Origin: Flavobacterium tistrianum
GTDB taxonomy: Bacteria > Bacteroidota > Bacteroidia > Flavobacteriales > Flavobacteriaceae
DNA length: 64,000 nt
NCBI RefSeq assembly: GCF_003254545.1
Contig: NZ_QJRH01000069.1
Span: 124,001-188,000, forward strand
Direction of reading: 5' to 3'
Numbering within the stretch: position 1 is the stretch's first letter; each line of letters opens with the position of its first letter. The translations under genes were made by a program, and so were the position numbers. The notes below the pieces were generated by a model. It made no database searches. It was given only the letters and a program-made list of their open reading frames with translations, and was not told where the DNA came from. Shown here in pieces: positions 33,067 to 40,686 of the stretch.

Positions 33067-34431
33067 ATGAAAATTTCTTTGACTCAAAAGTATAATGTCC
33101 CAGGTCCAAGATATACTAGTTACCCTACAGTTCCATATTGGAATGAAGCAGACTTTACTTCAGAAAAATGGATTACTACTTTAAAGCAGTCATTTTCTGA
33201 AAGCAATTCAAAAAACGGAATAAGTTTATACATCCACCTACCTTTCTGTGAAAGCATGTGCACTTTTTGCGGATGCAATAAACGCATTACAAAAAATCAC
33301 TCAGTAGAAGAAAAATACATTCAGGCAGTTCTGAAAGAATGGAAAATGTATTGTGATTTGCTTCCCGAAAAACCCGTAATTAAAGAAATTCACTTGGGCG
33401 GAGGAACTCCTACATTCTTTTCAAAAGAAAATCTAGAATGTCTTATTAACGGGATTTTTGATTATGCTGTAAAAGCAGAAAATCACGAATTTAGTTTTGA
33501 AGGACATCCAAATAACACAACTCACGAACAGCTTAAAAAACTATACGATTTAGGCTTTCGCAGAGTAAGTTTTGGCGTGCAAGATTATTCTCCTACAGTT
33601 CAAAAAGCAATCAACAGAATTCAACCTTTTCATAATGTAGCCAAAGTAACTTTTTGGGCAAAAGAAATTGGCTATACTTCAATTGGTCACGATATTATTT
33701 TTGGGCTTCCTTTTCAAACTATCGAAGATGTAGTTGATACGGTAGAAAAAACCAATTCATTAAAACCAGATAGATTGGCATTTTATAGCTATGCACATGT
33801 GCCTTGGATAAAAGGAAACGGACAGCGCGGTTTTAATGATGAGAATCTGCCAAAAGATGCCGAAAAGAGAAAACTGTATGAAATAGGTAAAAAACTTCTT
33901 ATTCAGAACGGTTATCACGAAATTGGTATGGATCATTTTGCATTAGCTGGTGACAGTTTATACAAAGCGGCTCACAACGGAAATCTACATAGAAATTTCA
34001 TGGGCTACAGCGCTTCTAAAACTCAGGTTATGATTGGTTTAGGCGTTTCTTCAATTAGTGATAGCTGGTATAGTTTTGCTCAAAATACAAAAAGCCTAGA
34101 GGAATACTACGAGATTTTAGAGTCTGATAAACTTCCTGTTGTAAAAGGTCATATTTTAAATAATGAAGATCTTATTATTAGAAAACATATTCTGAATTTA
34201 ACCTGCGAATTGGAAACTTCCTGGACTGCAGAATCTTTAAATTTCACTGAACTTCCTGAAGTGTTAAATGCTTTAAAAGAAATAGAAAATGATAATTTAA
34301 TTATTATTGAAGATAATAAAATCAAGATTACAGAAGAAGGAAGACCTTTTGTACGTAATATCTGTATGGCATTTGATTTACATCTAAAAAGAAAGTCACC
34401 GGAAACAAATCTGTTCTCGATGACTGTATAA
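33067..34431 (+). CDS. hemN: Oxygen-independent coproporphyrinogen III oxidase
   Basis: Radical SAM enzyme that decarboxylates coproporphyrinogen III in haem synthesis without oxygen. It is 454 aa, the HemN length. The Fe-S cluster motif is C61-x3-C65-x2-C68-x-C70 (CESMCTFCGC). GPRYTSYPTVPYWNE at the N-terminus is specific for true HemN, not HemW. Further: IHLGGGTPTFFS, and SFGVQDYSPTVQKAINRIQP. An FNR-type box and a -7 element precede it in class II geometry, so expression at low oxygen is expected. It is convergent with the cbb3 oxidase operon. Confidence 0.96.
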   Translation: MKISLTQKYNVPGPRYTSYPTVPYWNEADFTSEKWITTLKQSFSESNSKNGISLYIHLPFCESMCTFCGCNKRITKNHSVEEKYIQAVLKEWKMYCDLLPEKPVIKEIHLGGGTPTFFSKENLECLINGIFDYAVKAENHEFSFEGHPNNTTHEQLKKLYDLGFRRVSFGVQDYSPTVQKAINRIQPFHNVAKVTFWAKEIGYTSIGHDIIFGLPFQTIEDVVDTVEKTNSLKPDRLAFYSYAHVPWIKGNGQRGFNDENLPKDAEKRKLYEIGKKLLIQNGYHEIGMDHFALAGDSLYKAAHNGNLHRNFMGYSASKTQVMIGLGVSSISDSWYSFAQNTKSLEEYYEILESDKLPVVKGHILNNEDLIIRKHILNLTCELETSWTAESLNFTELPEVLNALKEIENDNLIIIEDNKIKITEEGRPFVRNICMAFDLHLKRKSPETNLFSMTV

Positions 34432-34451
34432 TAAATCTAAAATTATATTTT

Positions 34452-35153
34452 CTAATGGCAGTTTGGAGTCTGCTGCACAAAAAGACTCATATTTGAAGGA
34501 GAAATATATGGAATTCCCAATCCTAATCCGCGAAGGATAAATAAAACACCAATTATAACTGCTACATACGGAATTGCCTTTTGGATTTTGTTTCTGAAAG
34601 GCAATTTCAATAATGAGTTGACATAAACTACAACCGTCATTAATGGCATAGTTCCAATTCCGAACAAAAGCATATAAAGAACTCCAAGATTTGCGCTTTG
34701 CATTGCAATTGCTCCAAATAAAGCAACATAAACCATTCCACAAGGTAAAAAACCGTTTAGAAGACCAATTGTAAAAAGAGATTTGTAACTCTTATTTTTA
34801 AACTGACTTCCAAGATTGGCTTTAACTTTTGAAATGATTTTGTAAACAGGTTTAGAAAAATTGTATTGCGCAAATTTTTTCTCTGGAATTAAAACCACAA
34901 TAATCATGATCACACCAATAATTATTGACATTTTTTGCTGTAATCCTGCCAGAAAAAAACCTCTTCCTAACAATCCAAAAATCAGTCCGATTGTAGCGTA
35001 AGCTGTTAATCGTCCGAAATGATAGGTAATAATCTGTGTTGCCTTTTTGGCTTCGTTTTGCCTGTCTACGGGAAGCATCATGGCAATTGGCCCGCACATT
35101 CCAACACAGTGCAGACTGCTGATTAAACCCAAAAAGAAAGCAGAGAATAACAT
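34452..35153 (-). CDS. SafE-like (sulfite exporter TauE/SafE, UreH-type) membrane protein of the cbb3 cluster
   Basis: A 233-aa protein with about six helices, beginning with the family signature GLISSLHCVGMCGPIAMML. The pair H-C-x3-C-G-P recalls metal-handling or thiol-handling DsbD-type membrane proteins. Further helices: TYHFGRLTAYATIGLIFGLL and GLLNGFLPCGMVYVALFGA, which repeats the Cys-Gly pattern. Genes of this type regularly end cbb3 oxidase clusters and may aid copper delivery or maturation. It follows ccoH by six bases and is the last gene of the operon. Confidence 0.85.
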   Translation of the reverse strand: MLFSAFFLGLISSLHCVGMCGPIAMMLPVDRQNEAKKATQIITYHFGRLTAYATIGLIFGLLGRGFFLAGLQQKMSIIIGVIMIIVVLIPEKKFAQYNFSKPVYKIISKVKANLGSQFKNKSYKSLFTIGLLNGFLPCGMVYVALFGAIAMQSANLGVLYMLLFGIGTMPLMTVVVYVNSLLKLPFRNKIQKAIPYVAVIIGVLFILRGLGLGIPYISPSNMSLFVQQTPNCH

Positions 35154-35159
35154 CGTGTT

Positions 35160-35609
35160 TTAGTTTACGTAAATAACTTCTTTAGTGAGATATTTTTTGC
35201 CTTCATACTGCCATTCCATATTAACATCCCAACGCCCTTTTATTAATTTTTTCTGTGGAATAATGATTTCTGAATTAGTTAAAGCTATTTGAGTATTAAA
35301 ATCAAATTTTTTGTTTGAAGGTCTGTACAATTGGATATTTCCTTTCACTTTGTCACTTTCAAATCCTGCTGGAAAAATCACGGCCACACCTTCTGGAGTA
35401 TATTTAATTGATGGTTTATGCTGCAAATCGTGTGCATTTTGAATTCTTGCCATCTCTTCCTGAAAATGTGTATCGTGTTTGTAATATTCTTCAACAACCA
35501 AATCATTATCGTATTTAGAATTTGACTGCACTTCAAAAACAAAATATAAAATAAACGTCATAAACAATGCGAATGCTATGACAATTCCTGTTCCCCAATT
35601 AAACTTCAT
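35160..35609 (-). CDS. ccoH: FixH/CcoH-family oxidase assembly protein
   Basis: A 149-aa protein with one N-terminal helix (GIVIAFALFMTFILYFVFEV) and a periplasmic β-domain (NDLVVEEYYKHDTHFQEEMA; IQLYRPSNKKFDFN; GRWDVNMEWQYEGKKYLTKE). The YYxxDxxFQ segment is typical of FixH. CcoH stabilises the cbb3 complex during assembly. It lies between ccoG and the SafE-like gene, with short spacers. Confidence 0.9.
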   Translation of the reverse strand: MKFNWGTGIVIAFALFMTFILYFVFEVQSNSKYDNDLVVEEYYKHDTHFQEEMARIQNAHDLQHKPSIKYTPEGVAVIFPAGFESDKVKGNIQLYRPSNKKFDFNTQIALTNSEIIIPQKKLIKGRWDVNMEWQYEGKKYLTKEVIYVN

Positions 35610-35621
35610 AATATTATATTT

Positions 35622-37040
35622 TTAATTAAAACTTCGCGGCCCTAAGAAATTTGTAGTTGTTGTTTCAAGGAGTTCAGAACCATTATAAACTCCAATTTTA
35701 ACTTTTGTTTTATCGCTTTCGAGTAGAACTTCATCAATTTCGATAAACAATGTGCCTTGAGAAATTCCTTCTTTAGCAACTTTAAAATGTCTTTTCCCTA
35801 CATTTTTGATTTCTCCTTTTTGATTTATTAATTCGAAATGAATATCATTGTAATCTTTCATTGTTTTGTTTACAATTTTATAAGTGTAAACATTACTGAT
35901 TTTTTCGCCATTATGTTGGAACAGCTGGCCAGGCAAGCGTAAAACTACTGCCTGTACATCTGTTCTCAAAAACAGCATTCCAACAAAAATACTCAATAAA
36001 ATGAAGAGAACAGCTGTATATCCTTTCATTCTTGCTGTAAACTTGAAAGGTTCTTTTTTTGCAATTTCATCTTCAGAAGCGTATCGGATAAGACCTTTTG
36101 GCAATCCTACAGATTCCATGATATGATCGCATTCGTCGATACAAGCTGTACAGTTTGTACATTCTAGCTGTGTTCCGTTTCTTATGTCAATTCCCATTGG
36201 GCAAACATGAACGCATTGGAGACAATCAATACAATCTCCTTTTCCTGTTAATGCTCTATCTTCATTTTTTTTGAATTTTGCGCGTCCTTCTTCTTTTTCA
36301 CCTCGCACAAAATCATAAGCAACATTTATAGATTTATTATCTAAAAGAACTCCTTGCAATCTTCCGTATGGACAAGCAATAATACAAACTTGTTCACGAA
36401 ACCAAACAAAAACAAAATAGAAAACACCAGTAAAGATAAGCAGTGCGATAAAATTACTAGCTTGCGCAATTGGACCTTGCTCAATCATTAAGAACAAAGC
36501 ATCGCTTCCAACCAAATAAGCTAAAAAGACATTGGCAATAAGAAAAGAGATTAAGAAGAAAATAGCCCATTTTAAAACTCGTTTTCTAATTTTCTCCGCA
36601 TTCCATTCTTGTTTTGCTAAACGACTCTGAGAACCGCGGTCTCCATCAATCGCATATTCGATGCGGCGGAAAACCATTTCGAGGAAAATAGTCTGCGGAC
36701 ATATCCAGCCACAAAAAATTCTTCCGAAAACAACCGTAAATAAAATGACAAATACAACGCCGACAAGCATTGAAATTACGAAGAGATAAAAATCCTGAGG
36801 CCAAAAAGGGAATCCAAAGATATTAAAACGACGTTCCATAATATTGAACATCATAAATTGGTTCCCATTTACTTTAATAAACGGATTTATGAATAAAATT
36901 GCCAGCAAAACATAGCTGACAATTTTCCTATAATCATAAAATTTACCAGACGGTTTTTTAGGAAATATAAATTTTCGCTTACCACCTTCATCTATTGTTC
37001 CAATGGTATTTCTAAAAGCTTCGTCTGGTAAATTTGACAT
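35622..37040 (-). CDS. ccoG: cbb3 oxidase accessory protein CcoG (FixG)
   Basis: A 472-aa membrane ferredoxin-like protein thought to reduce copper for the oxidase. Five membrane segments occur in the first ~370 residues (VGVVFVILFTVVFGRIFCGW and ICPQ at the conserved turn). Two 4Fe-4S motifs lie in GDCIDCLQCVHVCPMGIDI and LECTNCTACIDECDHIME. The C-terminal ~110 residues form the periplasmic Ig-like domain. Position between ccoP and ccoH is standard for Bacteroidota. Confidence 0.95.
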   Translation of the reverse strand: MSNLPDEAFRNTIGTIDEGGKRKFIFPKKPSGKFYDYRKIVSYVLLAILFINPFIKVNGNQFMMFNIMERRFNIFGFPFWPQDFYLFVISMLVGVVFVILFTVVFGRIFCGWICPQTIFLEMVFRRIEYAIDGDRGSQSRLAKQEWNAEKIRKRVLKWAIFFLISFLIANVFLAYLVGSDALFLMIEQGPIAQASNFIALLIFTGVFYFVFVWFREQVCIIACPYGRLQGVLLDNKSINVAYDFVRGEKEEGRAKFKKNEDRALTGKGDCIDCLQCVHVCPMGIDIRNGTQLECTNCTACIDECDHIMESVGLPKGLIRYASEDEIAKKEPFKFTARMKGYTAVLFILLSIFVGMLFLRTDVQAVVLRLPGQLFQHNGEKISNVYTYKIVNKTMKDYNDIHFELINQKGEIKNVGKRHFKVAKEGISQGTLFIEIDEVLLESDKTKVKIGVYNGSELLETTTTNFLGPRSFN

Positions 37041-37050
37041 GATATTCTAA

Positions 37051-37989
37051 TTATTTTTTAACTTCTGTGGTATCTTTTGTGGTTGCTGCTGCGGCATCGG
37101 TTTTAGGAGCACTATCGTCTACCCAAACTTCTCCTTCTGCTTCTTTTGGATCTTTTGGATTACTTCCTTGCAAAGACAGAATATAACTCGCAACTTTTTG
37201 TATTTCTTTTGGTTTAAGAGTCCCTTTCCAAGCAATCATACCTTTTCCGTCTCTACCTCCGTTTGTAATGGTATGGAATAGATTTTTGATTCCTCCTCCT
37301 AAAATCCATCTATCATCTGTAAGGTTTGGCCCAATCTGTCCTCCTGCATCGGCACGGTGACAAGCTGCACAGTTTGTTGTAAAGATCTCTTTTCCTGCTG
37401 CTAAACTTGGTTCGTCAGTTAATAAAACAACCGTTTTTTCGTCCATTAAATCTGGAGCAGTTTTCATGTATTCTTCAACATCAATTTTTGCCTGAGCCAT
37501 TTCTTTTTTCAACTCCATTTCCTGATCATCAGCTCCTAAGACATCATAACGAACTACATAAATTACTCCAAAAATGATACAGATGTAGAATAAATATACC
37601 CACCATGGCGGTAAATTATTATCCAACTCTTTGATTCCGTCATAATCATGATCCATCAATAAGTCGGCTTCTTTTTCAATTGGTTCTGTTTTAGTCAATT
37701 TGTGCATTAGGTTTTTAAACCAAGTGCTTTCTTTGAAACTTAAACTTTCTTCAAGTTCTTTTTGAGCTTTTTCTTCTGGTGATAATAATTGATACATCAC
37801 TCGATTTACAGCGCTAAGCGTAATCTCGATCGCAATTAGAATAAACAAAAAGACAAATAAAAAGACTGATACCATTGGATATTTTACAAAAGCCGGCTTA
37901 TCGCCTGAATCTATAAAATATTCCATCAAAGCAAATACGATGAAGAAAATCAGCGGTACTCTAACATATACTGGGAAAAGCTTTTTCAT
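37051..37989 (-). CDS. ccoP: cbb3 oxidase subunit III (single-haem CcoP)
   Basis: A 312-aa membrane-anchored cytochrome c. Helices at LFPVYVRVPLIFFIVFALME, near residue 50 and at PPWWVYLFYICIIFGVIYV, the last being the conserved CcoP anchor. Only one haem-binding motif, CAACH (in IFTTNCAACHRADAGG), is present, against two in proteobacterial CcoP. The haem's axial Met lies in GKGMIAWKG. The C-terminus is an Ala/Thr/Lys-rich tail. It delivers electrons to CcoNO. It overlaps no gene but directly follows ccoQ (two bases). Confidence 0.94.
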   Translation of the reverse strand: MKKLFPVYVRVPLIFFIVFALMEYFIDSGDKPAFVKYPMVSVFLFVFLFILIAIEITLSAVNRVMYQLLSPEEKAQKELEESLSFKESTWFKNLMHKLTKTEPIEKEADLLMDHDYDGIKELDNNLPPWWVYLFYICIIFGVIYVVRYDVLGADDQEMELKKEMAQAKIDVEEYMKTAPDLMDEKTVVLLTDEPSLAAGKEIFTTNCAACHRADAGGQIGPNLTDDRWILGGGIKNLFHTITNGGRDGKGMIAWKGTLKPKEIQKVASYILSLQGSNPKDPKEAEGEVWVDDSAPKTDAAAATTKDTTEVKK

Positions 37990-37991
37990 TT

Positions 37992-38186
37992 TTATCTATC
38001 TTTTGTGATTACAATAAGTCCTTCATCTAAAGGTATATTACTCATTTCTTGAATTTTTTCTTTTCTATAAGAGAACACCCAAATGCCTAATCCTACAAAG
38101 AAGAAGAAGAAAATCAAGAGGGAAATAATCGGGTATAATTCTACACCCGATATTGTTTCCATATTGTGTTTTATCTGTTCAAACAT
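37992..38186 (-). CDS. ccoQ: cbb3 oxidase small subunit CcoQ
   Basis: A 64-aa one-helix protein (LYPIISLLIFFFFFVGLGIW then VFSYRKEKI) whose size, Tyr-Arg-Lys after the helix and position between CcoNO and CcoP fit CcoQ. It is thought to stabilise the complex. Confidence 0.85.
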   Translation of the reverse strand: MFEQIKHNMETISGVELYPIISLLIFFFFFVGLGIWVFSYRKEKIQEMSNIPLDEGLIVITKDR

Positions 38187-38193
38187 AATGCTG

Positions 38194-40377
38194 TTATTTA
38201 GTTTCTTTTACTTTAATATCAGTACCAAGTCTTTGAATATAAGCGATCAAAGCAACGATTTCTCTTTCGTTCATCGGAATGAATTTCTCGCCTTTTGCAG
38301 AAGCCTTTTTACGGCTGTCTTCATAACTCTTAACGAAATCAGGATCGCTTTCTAAGCTTTTTTCAATCTTAACAGCCTGCTCTCTTAAAGTTTTCTGTGC
38401 ATTTGCAACTTCTTCTGGAGTATATGGTACTCCTAAAGAAATCATCGCTTGCATTTTCTTCTGAGTCAATGAAATGTCCATTGGTTTGTTATCAAACAAC
38501 CATTTGTAACCCGGCATAATAGATCCTGCAGATGTACTTTGCGGATTCCACATGTGGTTAAAATGCCAGTTGTCATTGTACTTACCACCTACTCTCAATA
38601 AATCTGGTCCTGTACGTTTAGATCCCCATAAGAATGGATGGTCGTAAACAAACTCTCCCGCTTTTGATTGAACTCCATAACGTTCTACTTCACTTCTAAA
38701 AGGACGAACTGATTGTGAGTGACAACCAACGCAACCTTCTCTAATATATAAGTCACGTCCTTCAAGCTCTAACGGTGTATATGGTTTTACACTCGAAATA
38801 GTTGGAATATTTGATTTCACCATAATTGTTGGCACAATCTGAATAATACCTCCAATTAAAATTGCTATAGTAGCTAGAATGGTTAACTGAATTGGTTTTC
38901 TTTCTAACCATGAGTGGAATTTCTCTCCGCTTAATCTACCGCTTTTTATGGTTTGTAATGCTGGAGCCTGAGCCAATTCATCTTCGATTGTATTACCAGC
39001 TTTTACTGTCATAATGATGTTGTAAACCAATGTCAGCATCCCAACTAGATACAAAGTACCTCCAATAGCTCTCATCCAATACATTGGCATAATAGCTGTT
39101 ACCGTTTCAAGGAAGTTTCCATAAGTTAAAGTCCCATCTGGATTAAATTGTTTCCACATAGATGCTTGTTGAAAACCAGCCACATATAATGGAATTGTAT
39201 ATACGATAATACCTAAAGTACCAATCCAGAAATGGAAGTTTGCCAATTTCTTAGAGAACAACTCCGATTTTGTCATTCTTGGAATTAACCAATAGATAAT
39301 GCCAAACGACATAAAACCATTCCAAGCTAAAGCTCCTACGTGTACGTGCGCTACGATCCAGTCAGTATAGTGCGCAATAGCATTTACATTTTTTAAAGAT
39401 AACATTGGTCCTTCAAAAGTTGCCATACCATAACCTGTAATCGCTACTACAAAGAATTTTAAGACCGGTTCTTCACGAACTTTATCCCAAGCTCCTCTTA
39501 ATGTAAGAAGTCCGTTGATCATACCACCCCAAGATGGAGCAATTAACATTACTGAGAATGCAACTCCTAAATTCTGAGCCCAGTTTGGCAGTGCAGAATA
39601 TAATAAGTGGTGTGGTCCAGCCCAGATATAGATAAAGATTAAAGACCAAAAGTGAATAATAGATAATCTATAGGAGTAAACAGGCCTGTTTGCAATTTTT
39701 GGAACGAAATAATACATTAATCCCAAGAACGGAGTAGTAAGGAAAAATGCCACCGCATTGTGCCCGTACCACCATTGTACAAGCGCATCCTGAACACCTG
39801 CATATACAGAGTAGCTTTTTAAACCTGAAACAGGAATTTCAATATTGTTAAAGATATGCAGTACAGCTACCGTTACAAATGTTGCTAGATAAAACCAGAT
39901 TGCAACATATAGGTGACGCTCTCTACGACGTAGCATAGTACCAATCATATTAATTCCCATTACAACCCAAATCAAAGCGATTGCAATATCAATTGGCCAC
40001 TCTAGCTCTGCATATTCTTTAGAAGAAGTATAACCTAACGGAAGTGTAATTGCAGCAGCTACAATAATTAACTGCCAACCCCAGAAATGAAGATTACTTA
40101 AAAAATCACTAAACATTCTGGCTTTTAGCAATCTTTGCAGCGAGTAATACATACCGGCAAAAAAGGCATTACCCACAAAGGCAAAAATAACTGCATTGGT
40201 GTGCAATGGTCTTAATCGGCCGTAACTCAGCCACGAAATCCCATCTGTAATGTTGGGAAAAAGGTACATTACCGCTAAGGTAAGCCCCACTAACATACCA
40301 ACAACTCCAAAAAGAATTGTGGCATAAATGAATTTTTTTACAATTTTGTTGTCGTAATAAAACTGTTCCATTTCCAT
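38194..40377 (-). CDS. ccoN: Fused cbb3 oxidase subunits I and II (CcoNO)
   Basis: A 727-aa fusion of the catalytic subunit CcoN (residues ~1-480) and the monohaem cytochrome CcoO (~500-727). Subunit I has about 12 helices with the haem and CuB ligands in RPLHTNAVIFAFVG, WWYGHNAVAFFLTTPFLG and IWAGPHHLLYSALPNW, and a further His pair in WIVAHVHVGALAW. The CcoO part has one anchor (IQLTILATIAILIGGIIQIV) and the haem motif CVGCHSQSVRPF. The N-O fusion is characteristic of Bacteroidota. It reduces O2 to water with high affinity and pumps protons. Confidence 0.96.
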   Translation of the reverse strand: MEMEQFYYDNKIVKKFIYATILFGVVGMLVGLTLAVMYLFPNITDGISWLSYGRLRPLHTNAVIFAFVGNAFFAGMYYSLQRLLKARMFSDFLSNLHFWGWQLIIVAAAITLPLGYTSSKEYAELEWPIDIAIALIWVVMGINMIGTMLRRRERHLYVAIWFYLATFVTVAVLHIFNNIEIPVSGLKSYSVYAGVQDALVQWWYGHNAVAFFLTTPFLGLMYYFVPKIANRPVYSYRLSIIHFWSLIFIYIWAGPHHLLYSALPNWAQNLGVAFSVMLIAPSWGGMINGLLTLRGAWDKVREEPVLKFFVVAITGYGMATFEGPMLSLKNVNAIAHYTDWIVAHVHVGALAWNGFMSFGIIYWLIPRMTKSELFSKKLANFHFWIGTLGIIVYTIPLYVAGFQQASMWKQFNPDGTLTYGNFLETVTAIMPMYWMRAIGGTLYLVGMLTLVYNIIMTVKAGNTIEDELAQAPALQTIKSGRLSGEKFHSWLERKPIQLTILATIAILIGGIIQIVPTIMVKSNIPTISSVKPYTPLELEGRDLYIREGCVGCHSQSVRPFRSEVERYGVQSKAGEFVYDHPFLWGSKRTGPDLLRVGGKYNDNWHFNHMWNPQSTSAGSIMPGYKWLFDNKPMDISLTQKKMQAMISLGVPYTPEEVANAQKTLREQAVKIEKSLESDPDFVKSYEDSRKKASAKGEKFIPMNEREIVALIAYIQRLGTDIKVKETK

Positions 40378-40379
40378 AA

Positions 40380-40571
40380 TTATACTTGTTTTTCTTCGAT
40401 TGGTGAATTATTATTTTGGGAATTAATTTTTGTTTCGTCATCAAAAAGAATTCTGACTGAAGGAGTATAATCATCATCATACTGTCCAGATTTGACAGCT
40501 GCGATAAAGGCAATAAAGAAACAGATTGCCACAAAAATACTTACTGAAATTAAAAGATAAATAACACTCAT
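40380..40571 (-). CDS. ccoS: cbb3 oxidase assembly protein CcoS
   Basis: A 63-aa single-helix protein (VIYLLISVSIFVAICFFIAF) with the family's acidic continuation GQYDDDYTPSVRILFDD. CcoS is needed for cofactor insertion. It is the first gene of the ccoS-NO-Q-P-G-H-safE operon. The start lies 48 bases from an FNR-type box and 18 bases from the promoter's -7 element. Confidence 0.92.
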   Translation of the reverse strand: MSVIYLLISVSIFVAICFFIAFIAAVKSGQYDDDYTPSVRILFDDETKINSQNNNSPIEEKQV

Positions 40572-40589
40572 ACCTTAGATTTATATTAA

Positions 40590-40597
40590 CAAAATTA
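40590..40597 (-). promoter_or_regulatory. -7 element TAATTTTG of the cco operon
   Basis: Minus-strand TAATTTTG, identical to the hemN element, 18 bases before the ccoS start. Confidence 0.75.
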
Positions 40598-40619
40598 CTT
40601 CGTTAAGGGCGCATAAAAT

Positions 40620-40633
40620 ATGATAATTATCAT
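40620..40633 (-). promoter_or_regulatory. FNR-type box upstream of ccoS
   Basis: Perfect 14-bp palindrome ATGATAATTATCAT. Centre exactly 33 bases upstream of the centre of the -7 element. Confidence 0.85.
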
Positions 40634-40686
40634 GAGCAAAAAGATATGTTAAATTTATAAAAAATATCTTTCAAAACAATTTAAAA

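Noticed and set aside
40620..40633. Fur (iron) box
   Set aside because: TGATAATTATCA resembles part of a Fur site, but the 14-bp size, 5-4-5 layout, the fixed distance to the -7 element and the target genes fit an Fnr-type activator better. Not fully excluded.
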